This document shows positions 26,520 to 33,657 of a stretch of DNA of 64,000 bases, in pieces; position 1 is the first letter of the stretch, and each line of letters starts with the position of its first letter. The notes under the pieces were generated by a model. The model saw nothing but the letters and a program-made list of their open reading frames with translations, was not told the origin of the DNA and ran no database searches. Source of the stretch: Pseudanabaena galeata CCNP1313 (GTDB taxonomy: Bacteria; Cyanobacteriota; Cyanobacteriia; Pseudanabaenales; Pseudanabaenaceae). Position numbers and translations under genes: made by a program. The stretch lies in assembly GCF_029910235.1 (NCBI RefSeq), contig NZ_CP112874.1, positions 4,702,501 to 4,766,500 of the forward strand, read 5' to 3'.

Positions 26520-29372
26520 ATGACTTCAAGCGCACAAAACCACCCCACATTTTTACTTGTTGACGGACATTCCCTTGCGTTTCGAGCCTTTTATGCCTTT
26601 GGTAAGCATCCCGAAGGCGGCTTGCGAACCTCCACAGGAATCCCTACTAGTATCTGTTTTGGCTTCTTGAAAGCATTAATTGAGATGCTCGATCGCGAAA
26701 AACCCACTGCTGTTGCGATCGCCTTTGACCTCGCCACACCCACATTTCGCCATGAGATTGACGATACTTACAAGGCAAATCGTTCAGAAACCCCTGAAAG
26801 TTTTATTCCTGACATGCAGAACTTACAGAAAGTTTTAGCAGCGATGAATTTGCCAGCTATTACTCAGGCGGGTTTTGAGGCGGATGATGTGCTGGGAACA
26901 CTATCACAGGCGGCGAGTGCTGAGGGTTACACCGTTAAGATATTAAGTGGCGATCGCGATTTGTTTCAGTTGATTGATGCAGATAAGCGGATTTCAGTGC
27001 TGAACATTGGTCAAAAAGATAAGATTGTGGAATACCATGCTGATCAGGTGAAAGAGAGGCTAGGAGTATTACCCACGCAGGTTGTGGACTATAAGGCTTT
27101 ATGTGGTGATGCTTCGGATAATATTCCGGGGGTGCGCGGAATTGGTGAGAAAACGGCAATTAAATTAATTGAGGAATATGGCAGCTTAGAGAATGTTTTG
27201 GCAGCCGTGCCGAAGATGAAGGGGGCAGTTAAAACTAAGCTGGAGCAGGGAATTGAAGCTGCTAAGCATTCGCAGTTTATGGCGACGATCAAAACTGATG
27301 TGCCGCTTCCCATGGCGATCGCTGATTGCCAATTAACAGGTTTTGATACCGCAGAGTTAATTCCTTTATTAGAAGAGCTTGAGCTTAAAGCCTTTGTGAA
27401 TCGAGTTGATCAGATTCAAGCGAAGTTGTCGGGGAATTATGATAAGAAGCCCTCACCCCCAGCCCCTCTCCCTAAGGGCGAGGGGAGTGAGATATCGGCT
27501 CAACATGGGGAAGATGAGGAGTTGTGGTTTGACTTTGCTAAGCAGGAAAATGATCAGGCGATCGCAGCGACTGCTTCGCTCAAGTTAGATGTGCAGATTA
27601 TAGACACAATTCCCAAATTAGAGCAGTTAGTGGAATCTTTCCGCAGTACTAAACAACCTATAGCATGGGATACGGAGACTTCAGCGCTAAATCCCTTTGA
27701 GGCGGAACTAGTGGGAATTGGCTGCTGTTGGGGAGACTCGATTAGTGAAATTGCTTATATTCCCTTGAGTCATAGTGAAGGGGAAAATCTAAAATGGGAA
27801 GAGGTGAGAGAAATTGTCAAACCTATTCTCGAAGATGCTAGTTATCCAAAATACTTACAGAATGCTAAGTTCGATCGCTTGATGTTTAAGTCGGCAGGAA
27901 TTGAACTAGCGGGTGTTGTATTCGATACGATGATCGCTAGTTATGTGATTGATCCTGAAGCTAGTCATAAGCTTGATGATATGGCGATGGAATTGCTTCA
28001 GATTCGCACTGTCTCTTATAAAACTCTAGTTGGTAAGCGCAAATCGATCGCTGAAGTAGATATCCCATCGGTTGCCCAATATTGCGGCATGGATACATAT
28101 ATCACCTATCACATTCGACCGATTTTGCAAGAGCAATTAACTGCGGTTCCCGAACTTTGGGATTTATTCCAAAATGTGGAAATAGCTTTAGAGCCGATTC
28201 TTGCCGAGATGGAATGGCGTGGGATTAGGATCGACAGAGGGTTCTTGAGTGCTTTTTCCTTGGAATTAGAGAAAGATTTGGATGCTTTAGCGATCGCTGC
28301 CTATGACCAAGCAGGACAAGAATTTAATCTTAATTCTCCTAAGCAGTTAAGCGAGATTTTAGTAAAAAAACTTGGTGACACATTTACTAAGAAATCACGC
28401 AAAAGCAAGACAGGTTATTCCACCGATGTTGCAGTTCTCAATAAATTAGAAGGTGAAGATCCTCTCATTGATACGATTCTCGAAAATCGCACCCTTGCCA
28501 AACTCAAATCTACCTATGTTGATGCTTTGCCATCGCTGATTCAGCCAAAGACTGGGCGCGTACATACTGATTTTAATCAAACCGTAGCCTCAACAGGACG
28601 TTTGAGCAGTTCTAATCCTAACTTGCAAAATATTCCCATTCGCACAGCTTTTAGTAAGCGGATCAGAGCAGGATTTTTGCCTGAAGAGGGTTGGATATTA
28701 ATGTCGGCGGATTATTCGCAGATTGAACTGCGGATTCTTGCTCACCTGAGTCAAGAGCCTGAATTGATGAGGGCTTTTAATGCGGGTGAAGATGTGCATA
28801 CTGTCACCGCCCAACTGCTCTTAGAAAAAGAAGAAGTAACTAGTGATGAGCGACGCTTAGCGAAAATCATTAACTACGGTGTGATCTATGGCATGGGAGC
28901 ACAGAAATTTAGCCGTGATATTGGTGTGCCTGTAAAAGTAGCGAAGCAGTTTATTGAGAAATTCAAGGAGCGCTACGAAAGAATATCTACTTATATGCAA
29001 AGTGTGGAAGTAGAAGCAGAACGTGATGGCTTTGTCAAAACTATATTAGGAAGACGGCGCTATTTTCATGGGATTAGCCAGATTGGTGGTTACCAAAAGG
29101 CGGCGCTGTTGCGATCGGCGGTCAATGCTCCGATTCAGGGAACTAGCGCCGATATTATTAAAATTGCGATGTTGCGGGTGGATGAACTTTTGCGAGGTTA
29201 TCAAGCGCGATTATTATTACAAGTCCATGATGAACTTGTGTTTGAAGTCCCACCCGATGAAGTTGCCGAATTACAACCCAAAATCAAAACGGCAATGGAG
29301 TCAGCGGTGGAGCTTTCAGTCAAGTTGGAAGTGGATGTACATACTGGCAAAAACTGGATGGAAGCTAAATAA
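26520..29372 (+). CDS. polA: DNA polymerase I with 5'-3' and 3'-5' exonuclease domains
   Basis: 950 residues. Residues 8-300 are the 5' nuclease (DGHSLAFRAFYAF, GFEADDVLGTLS, SGDRDLFQLI). A 3'-5' exonuclease begins near 380 with an intact WDTETSALN (DxE). The polymerase palm has motif A SADYSQIELRIL (about 730), motif B RRLAKIINYGVIYGMG (about 780) and motif C QVHDELVFEVP (about 902). Residues about 310-325 (KKPSPPAPLPKGEGSE) are encoded by a dispersed palindromic repeat inserted in frame between the nuclease domains. It acts in Okazaki fragment processing and repair. Confidence 0.97.
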   Translation: MTSSAQNHPTFLLVDGHSLAFRAFYAFGKHPEGGLRTSTGIPTSICFGFLKALIEMLDREKPTAVAIAFDLATPTFRHEIDDTYKANRSETPESFIPDMQNLQKVLAAMNLPAITQAGFEADDVLGTLSQAASAEGYTVKILSGDRDLFQLIDADKRISVLNIGQKDKIVEYHADQVKERLGVLPTQVVDYKALCGDASDNIPGVRGIGEKTAIKLIEEYGSLENVLAAVPKMKGAVKTKLEQGIEAAKHSQFMATIKTDVPLPMAIADCQLTGFDTAELIPLLEELELKAFVNRVDQIQAKLSGNYDKKPSPPAPLPKGEGSEISAQHGEDEELWFDFAKQENDQAIAATASLKLDVQIIDTIPKLEQLVESFRSTKQPIAWDTETSALNPFEAELVGIGCCWGDSISEIAYIPLSHSEGENLKWEEVREIVKPILEDASYPKYLQNAKFDRLMFKSAGIELAGVVFDTMIASYVIDPEASHKLDDMAMELLQIRTVSYKTLVGKRKSIAEVDIPSVAQYCGMDTYITYHIRPILQEQLTAVPELWDLFQNVEIALEPILAEMEWRGIRIDRGFLSAFSLELEKDLDALAIAAYDQAGQEFNLNSPKQLSEILVKKLGDTFTKKSRKSKTGYSTDVAVLNKLEGEDPLIDTILENRTLAKLKSTYVDALPSLIQPKTGRVHTDFNQTVASTGRLSSSNPNLQNIPIRTAFSKRIRAGFLPEEGWILMSADYSQIELRILAHLSQEPELMRAFNAGEDVHTVTAQLLLEKEEVTSDERRLAKIINYGVIYGMGAQKFSRDIGVPVKVAKQFIEKFKERYERISTYMQSVEVEAERDGFVKTILGRRRYFHGISQIGGYQKAALLRSAVNAPIQGTSADIIKIAMLRVDELLRGYQARLLLQVHDELVFEVPPDEVAELQPKIKTAMESAVELSVKLEVDVHTGKNWMEAK
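27450..27491 (+). repeat. Repeat element inserted in frame in polA
   Basis: CCCTCACCCCCAGCCCCTCT begins at 27450, then CCCTAAGGGCGAGGGG gives the hairpin. The same sequence type occurs in the intergenic region at 36244-36342. It translates as PSPPAPLPKGEG. Confidence 0.9.
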
Positions 29373-29573
29373 GAGATTATGTTAGAAGTCCTGATTTGGC
29401 ATGAATTTCTACATTTACTCCTCTTAATCGCATCTTGAAAAGGGAGAAAATGCAAATCTTCCTTTTCAAGCTACTTTTAACGCGAGTTAGGAATAATTTA
29501 AAACGGGATTTGAGAGATGGTTTGCTTAACCCGTACTCCACTAGACTGATAAACGCTATATCTAGGACAAATA

Positions 29574-29628
29574 AAAGCCCAAAAGATAAGTAGTGGCACG
29601 AAGCCCCGCCACTTATCTTTTGGGCTTT
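29574..29628. terminator. Palindrome between convergent polA and acyltransferase genes
   Basis: AAAGCCCAAAAGATAAGTAG followed by TGGC (29574-29597) pairs with the arm ending at 29628 around ACGAAGCC, with minor mismatches. Its flank TAGGACAAAT matches that at 26343. Confidence 0.82.
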
Positions 29629-29638
29629 CATCTAGTTT

Positions 29639-30679
29639 CTAGTTACGCAAAGTGTTTGTAGTAAACAACTTAAATCTTTTGTTGATTTGTGAACATAAAT
29701 ACTCGATTAATAGAACTGATAAAAGTGTTTTAGCTACTAGTAAAGCAAAAATAAGTGGTGACCATTTAGGGAAGAAAGTAAGATCTTGCAGGTAATAAAT
29801 GGCGAAAAATGAATGGACAAGCCACATCTGAAAAGAATATTTACCTAGATAAGCAAATACTTTAGATAGGTAATTGGTTTCAACTAATCTAATCGAAAAG
29901 TAGATAAATAAAGGCGTTAAAGCAAAGTCATAGTCTGGGACAAAGTTGACTATAAACTTAATTATAAAAATTCCTGTCAATCCTAAAACAATCCAAATCC
30001 CGCTTAAATCTTCCAGCTTTTTGATTATCTTACTAGAAAAAAAGTTATGTTTGGCGCATAGCATCCCCAATGCAAAAGATGTCTGTCTAACTACAAATGC
30101 CATTAAGCCGTATTGACCAACATCACGATTAAAATAATATAGAGTCAGACTCAAAATTATTAGGGCAATGCTATTTCGTTGAATTATTATTGTGTAGAGT
30201 GGAAATAAGAACACAATTATGATGGCAAACATACTAACAAACCACCAGTCTAGATTGTAAGTAGTATTGAATCCCAAAAGATTTTTGAAAACAATAGTTG
30301 ATTTTGTAGAATAATAAATTCCAATCGGATCGAGAGCACTTAGGTCTTCAATGACAAATAATCCAAATGGCACAAATATAAGCAAATAAAGCCAATAATT
30401 TATATAAAGGTCTTTAAGCTTAGTAATAGCATAGTTAAAGACATTGTTTGGAGACTTTTGAGAACCTATATACATTCCATATCCAGATAAAAATAGGAAA
30501 ATAGATACACATATATTTCCAAAGTTTCCTAAGTAATATTCTGCATTAAAAAAGGGAATTGTTGGGATAAATGTATTGCCATTTATAAGACGCTCTTCAA
30601 AAGTATATAAATGAAAGGCAAGCATTAGACATATGGCAATACCCTTGGCAATGTTAGTTTTTTCTTTAGTGAATTCCAT
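29639..30679 (-). CDS. Acyltransferase 3 family membrane protein
   Basis: 346 residues from ATG 30679 (MEFTKEKTNIAKGIAICLML). About ten hydrophobic spans, with the family hallmarks of an N-terminal His-containing segment (LAFHLYTFEE), VSIFLFLSGYGMYIG and LDWWFVSMFAIII. Such enzymes O-acylate polysaccharides or lipids in the plasma membrane; the acceptor is unknown. The gene is clearly more AT-rich than its neighbours, suggesting horizontal gain. The frame is open 29 codons further upstream, but the added segment is atypical. Confidence 0.82.
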   Translation of the reverse strand: MEFTKEKTNIAKGIAICLMLAFHLYTFEERLINGNTFIPTIPFFNAEYYLGNFGNICVSIFLFLSGYGMYIGSQKSPNNVFNYAITKLKDLYINYWLYLLIFVPFGLFVIEDLSALDPIGIYYSTKSTIVFKNLLGFNTTYNLDWWFVSMFAIIIVFLFPLYTIIIQRNSIALIILSLTLYYFNRDVGQYGLMAFVVRQTSFALGMLCAKHNFFSSKIIKKLEDLSGIWIVLGLTGIFIIKFIVNFVPDYDFALTPLFIYFSIRLVETNYLSKVFAYLGKYSFQMWLVHSFFAIYYLQDLTFFPKWSPLIFALLVAKTLLSVLLIEYLCSQINKRFKLFTTNTLRN

Positions 30680-30852
30680 TTGATTAAGCCTGTTGTAATT
30701 TGCAAATACGGAAAGTAAAAATATGAAGCAGAGATACTTAAACTTAAAAAATAAAACCTTAAACAACTTTTGAGAGAATGGAAATGTTAAAGACTTTGGT
30801 TTCGCTTAGGCAACGTGGACTATTAGGGACTTGCGATTAATTAAAGTACCTG

Positions 30853-30900
30853 TGGCTTCGACTTCGCTCAGCCAACGTTGGCTGAGCGAAGTCGAAGCCA
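30853..30900. repeat. Perfect palindrome, 24-bp arms, no loop
   Basis: 30853-30876 and 30877-30900 are exact reverse complements with centre CCAAC-GTTGG. The wider flanks GGGACTTG (30828) and CAAGTCCC (30930) are also inverted. Confidence 0.95.
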
Positions 30901-30992
30901 TATAAACTCAGTGGTACATTTTTTCTCGTCAAGTCCCTTAGCTAAGCAGAACTGACTCCTCTCGTATTGTTTAGGAATGCTCTATATTTACT

Positions 30993-31220
30993 CTATGTAT
31001 TGTCAGCCTGACTAATTTGCTGGCGAAAACCATGCAGAAAATTGGCTCGATCTACCATCCCTAGTTGTAATAAGTTGCCGACAACTTCATTAGTTACGCT
31101 CAATAAATCGGGAGTTACCAGTTCTGGATTCATCGAGAGGATATCTTCTATCCTCGGTGGATGGCAATGCAATAGAGCCTGAATCAAGATCAGGCTTTTC
31201 TCATATTCTGTTTTAGACAT
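30993..31220 (-). CDS. Small hypothetical protein
   Basis: 75 residues, helical and without membrane spans. HPPRIEDILSMNPELVTPDLLSVTNEVVGNLL and ANFLHGFRQQISQ resemble the short N-terminal helical segment seen before TPR/CHAT regions in many large cyanobacterial proteins. Here it stands alone. It could be a remnant or an independent small adaptor. Function is unknown. Confidence 0.6.
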   Translation of the reverse strand: MSKTEYEKSLILIQALLHCHPPRIEDILSMNPELVTPDLLSVTNEVVGNLLQLGMVDRANFLHGFRQQISQADNT

Positions 31221-31448
31221 AATTAATCTGGACTAATCTTGGCAAAAGGATTATTTTCCGCGTAACTAGAATGAAGAGATACTTAGTCACGCAATGGAAA
31301 TGATACTTAAGGCAAGATTAGGGTGGACAAGCACCACTGGCAAAGAGGCGATCGCAAAGTACTAATGTGAGACAGTCGTTCATGGCTTGAATATAGACTT
31401 GTGGATCTTTTTAAGTTATAACATCATTTCCACAAAAATCGTTACAAA

Positions 31449-31925
31449 ATGAAATTTCCCATAACTTCTCAAACTTGTATATCTTCAAACTTTCCGATTG
31501 ACCAGTTACCCGCATTAAATACCGAAGACGGCAAAAAACTCAAAGACCATAGCATTACAACCACTCGCGCTTTGCTGCAAAAGGCAGGTCGTACCAAAGC
31601 CCAAAAAGAAGAATTAGCGATCGCACTTGGTGTGAGATTTCAGCTATTAACAAAATGGATAGCTTTCGCAGATTTGGCACGTATCCCTGCGGTAGGTTGT
31701 CAACATTGCGGAGTGATTGTGCATAGTGGCATTGTTTCGGTGGAACAACTTGCCCAGACTCCTCTCGATAAACTCCACAAACAAATTATGCGTTTACAGG
31801 TACAAAATTTTAACCGTGCTGATTTATGTCCTGATATTGGGGAGATGTCAATCTGGATCAAGCAAGCTCAACAACTTATAACCAAGAAAACACATAAAAA
31901 TCCAGAAAAAATTCTGCCAGATTGA
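31449..31925 (+). CDS. DUF4332 domain protein
   Basis: 158 residues. LPALNTEDGKKLKDHSITTT, ARIPAVGCQHCGVIVHSGIVSVEQLAQTPLDKLHKQI and NFNRADLCPDIGEMSIWIKQA match the DUF4332 pattern, which has helix-hairpin-helix-like repeats. A CxxC-type Cys pair (GCQHCG) could bind metal. Nucleic-acid binding is an inference from the fold. It is not obviously in an operon. Confidence 0.78.
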   Translation: MKFPITSQTCISSNFPIDQLPALNTEDGKKLKDHSITTTRALLQKAGRTKAQKEELAIALGVRFQLLTKWIAFADLARIPAVGCQHCGVIVHSGIVSVEQLAQTPLDKLHKQIMRLQVQNFNRADLCPDIGEMSIWIKQAQQLITKKTHKNPEKILPD

Positions 31926-31996
31926 TCATTACTACCTACTCTAGTCCAAATGATGATGAAATTTTGCAATCTCTAGCTATGACAATATCCTAAAGC

Positions 31997-32034
31997 GATC
32001 GCTCCACAAATCATGACTCACGGTAATAGCGATC
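31997..32034. repeat. 38-bp direct repeat, copy 1 (left of TA island)
   Basis: GATCGCTCCACAAATCATGA at 31997 and the following 18 bases are repeated exactly at 33520-33557. The two copies bracket the two toxin-antitoxin loci. Confidence 0.93.
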
Positions 32035-32126
32035 TCCACAGTCCTATCATCGCTAACATCTCCTACTTCCACAAAGATGAAGTATTAATTTGAGGTAGAA
32101 TGTACTTAGTGCTACAGCCTATAGCT

Positions 32127-32387
32127 ATGACTATTAAAGAACAAATTATTCAAGAACTTGATCGCATTCCTGAGTCTTATCTGGAGAAGGTGCTGAGTTT
32201 TTTGTATTTTTTAGAAACTCCATTGACTCATGATGTTGAACAGTTAAGCAAGGCGGAAGCAATTATCCAAAACGGATTAAATACTGCGCTATCTAAGCCA
32301 AAGCGATCAGCCTCAGAAATTTGGGCAGAGTTTGCGGCTATTCGCAACAGAATTTCTGAAAGCGTTGCCAATGAGCAGCATTTGTAA
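32127..32387 (+). CDS. VapB-like / DUF2281-type antitoxin
   Basis: 86 residues from ATG 32127. MTIKEQIIQELDRIPESYLEKVLSFLYFLE is the usual start of the short cyanobacterial antitoxins paired with PIN or RelE toxins. The C-terminal region (SASEIWAEFAAIRNRISES) would bind the toxin. The downstream PIN toxin is decayed, so this is probably an orphan antitoxin. A start nine codons upstream is possible but less like the family. Confidence 0.7.
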   Translation: MTIKEQIIQELDRIPESYLEKVLSFLYFLETPLTHDVEQLSKAEAIIQNGLNTALSKPKRSASEIWAEFAAIRNRISESVANEQHL

Positions 32388-32392
32388 GCAAG

Positions 32393-32673
32393 ATATTAAA
32401 AGTTGTTGTCGATACATCTGTATTTGTTTCTGCTCTACTATCCAAATCTCAAGTAAGCTCTCCGTATCTGGTTTTACAAGTGGGGCTTATGAGGCTACTA
32501 AATTAGATGCGATCGACCCAGATGACAATAAATTCTTGGCTGCCGTTTTTGAAACAAAGGCTGATTACCTTATTTCTTTAGACAATCATTTACTTTCTAT
32601 TAAGTACTATCATGGCACTCAAATATTGACTCCCCGTCTATTCTTGGAAGCAATAGGAATTGCTAATTATTAA
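32393..32673 (+). pseudogene. Decayed PIN-domain toxin (COG1569 type)
   Basis: The reading frame starting at 32393 encodes (I)LKVVVDTSVFVSALLSKSQV followed by SSPYLVLQ, the exact N-terminus of PIN-family toxins, but the expected ATG is ATA and the frame stops at TAG 32504-32506. A different frame then encodes LDAIDPDDNKFLAAVFETKA and DYLISLDNHLLSIKYYHGTQ, ending in TPRLFLEAIG: the C-terminal half with its acidic residues. About 60 central residues are missing at the junction. So the gene lost its start codon and carries an internal deletion plus frameshift. Confidence 0.85.
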
Positions 32674-32675
32674 AC

Positions 32676-32770
32676 TTAGGACTTACGCAAAAGAACCAAA
32701 CGTAAGCGCAATTCATGAATTGCCCCTACGTTTGAATCACGGTTTCAAGTCCTTTTTTCATAAGTCCTAA
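32676..32770. repeat. MITE-like 95-bp element
   Basis: Terminal inverted repeats TTAGGACTTA (32676) and TAAGTCCTAA (to 32770) bound a non-coding element containing GCAATTCATGAATTGCCCCT. The same core and the GACTTAC...AAAAGAAC leader recur at 43121-43170. It begins 3 bp after the PIN pseudogene stop. Confidence 0.8.
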
Positions 32771-32941
32771 AACTAAGTGATGACCTATGTAATAGAGATC
32801 GCCTTTAGAAGATAGATTGTTGGAGCGATCGCCTGATTTGTTGATGTGTGAGGGTTTGGGGATTGATATGCCACTATAATTCAGGCAATAGAAAATAATT
32901 TTTGCTAAATTTATGAATAACACTTAAGGAAACTGACACCT

Positions 32942-33169
32942 ATGCTAACTTTACAAATTACAAAAGATCAGGTCTTTACTTTGATCGATCAACTTTCACT
33001 TAATGAGCAGCAAGAAGTTTTAAAATATTTAGTCGAAAAAACTCGTGAGGATCTTGATGAGACCCCTGATGATATTGTTGTCGAGGGTATTAAACAAGGT
33101 CTCAAAGAGGCGATGAGGGGTCAAACTATTCCTCTATCTCAAATGTGGGAGGGAATTGATGTCGAGTAA
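32942..33169 (+). CDS. Antitoxin of a RelE/ParE-type module
   Basis: 75 residues. MLTLQITKDQVFTLIDQLSL followed by NEQQEVLKYLVEK is a short helical dimerisation region, and an acidic middle (DLDETPDDIV) precedes VEGIKQGLKEAMRGQTIPLSQMWEGID, the usual toxin-neutralising tail of cyanobacterial RelB-like antitoxins. TTAAGGAAACTGACACCT provides a Shine-Dalgarno. The toxin gene overlaps its end by 11 bp. Confidence 0.8.
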   Translation: MLTLQITKDQVFTLIDQLSLNEQQEVLKYLVEKTREDLDETPDDIVVEGIKQGLKEAMRGQTIPLSQMWEGIDVE

Positions 33170-33506
33170 TTCTATCGAAATTTTTCTGACTTCCCGTTTT
33201 AAAAAAGATCTTAGTCAATTAGCTAAACGTTATCGTTCAATTCGTAAGGATCTAGAACCTCTGCTTGAGCAGCTTAAATCAGGAGAAGTTCTAGGCGATC
33301 AAATTTCTGGTTTGAATAATCAATTATTTAAGGTTCGTCTCAAAAATAGCAATATTCAAAAGGGAAAAAGTGCTGGTTATCGGGTTATTTATTATGTGAA
33401 AACTGAAGCCAGTGTGGTTTTGGTGACGATTTATTCTAAGTCTGACACATCAGATATAGAGAATATTGTGATTGAAAAAATTATTAAAGAATTTGTGGAG
33501 GAATAG
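33159..33506 (+). CDS. RelE/ParE-family toxin
   Basis: 115 residues from ATG 33159, overlapping the antitoxin by 11 bp, typical for translationally coupled type II modules. IFLTSRFKKDLSQLAKRYRS and GKSAGYRVIYYVKTEASVVLVTIYSKSDTSDI follow the RelE fold pattern with the core R-(x)-YRVIYY and the final strand. RelE toxins cleave mRNA at the ribosome and ParE toxins poison gyrase; which applies cannot be told by eye. The gene appears intact. Confidence 0.85.
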   Translation: MSSNSIEIFLTSRFKKDLSQLAKRYRSIRKDLEPLLEQLKSGEVLGDQISGLNNQLFKVRLKNSNIQKGKSAGYRVIYYVKTEASVVLVTIYSKSDTSDIENIVIEKIIKEFVEE

Positions 33507-33519
33507 GTATCGTTGACGA

Positions 33520-33557
33520 GATCGCTCCACAAATCATGACTCACGGTAATAGCGATC
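33520..33557. repeat. 38-bp direct repeat, copy 2 (right of TA island)
   Basis: Identical to 31997-32034. It lies 14 bp after the RelE/ParE toxin stop. Confidence 0.93.
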
Positions 33558-33657
33558 GCCTTAAAAAGATAGATTGTTGATGCGATCGCTAAGTTGATTG
33601 ATGACTCGCTAATCCACGACAAAAGCGGAAATTGGCGCTAAAACAGATTTATCGCCC

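Noticed and set aside
26935-27313. Minus-strand frames within polA
   Set aside because: They are shadows of the polymerase gene with no family resemblance.
32332-32506. ATG-initiated frame at 32332 as a genuine PIN gene start
   Set aside because: Its first 60 residues are out of frame with the PIN N-terminus and read as Cys/Ser-rich nonsense; the true PIN N-terminus is in another frame.
31997-33557. The 38-bp repeats as a CRISPR array or attachment sites
   Set aside because: Only two copies 1.5 kb apart with genes between; no spacer pattern, integrase or tRNA is adjacent.
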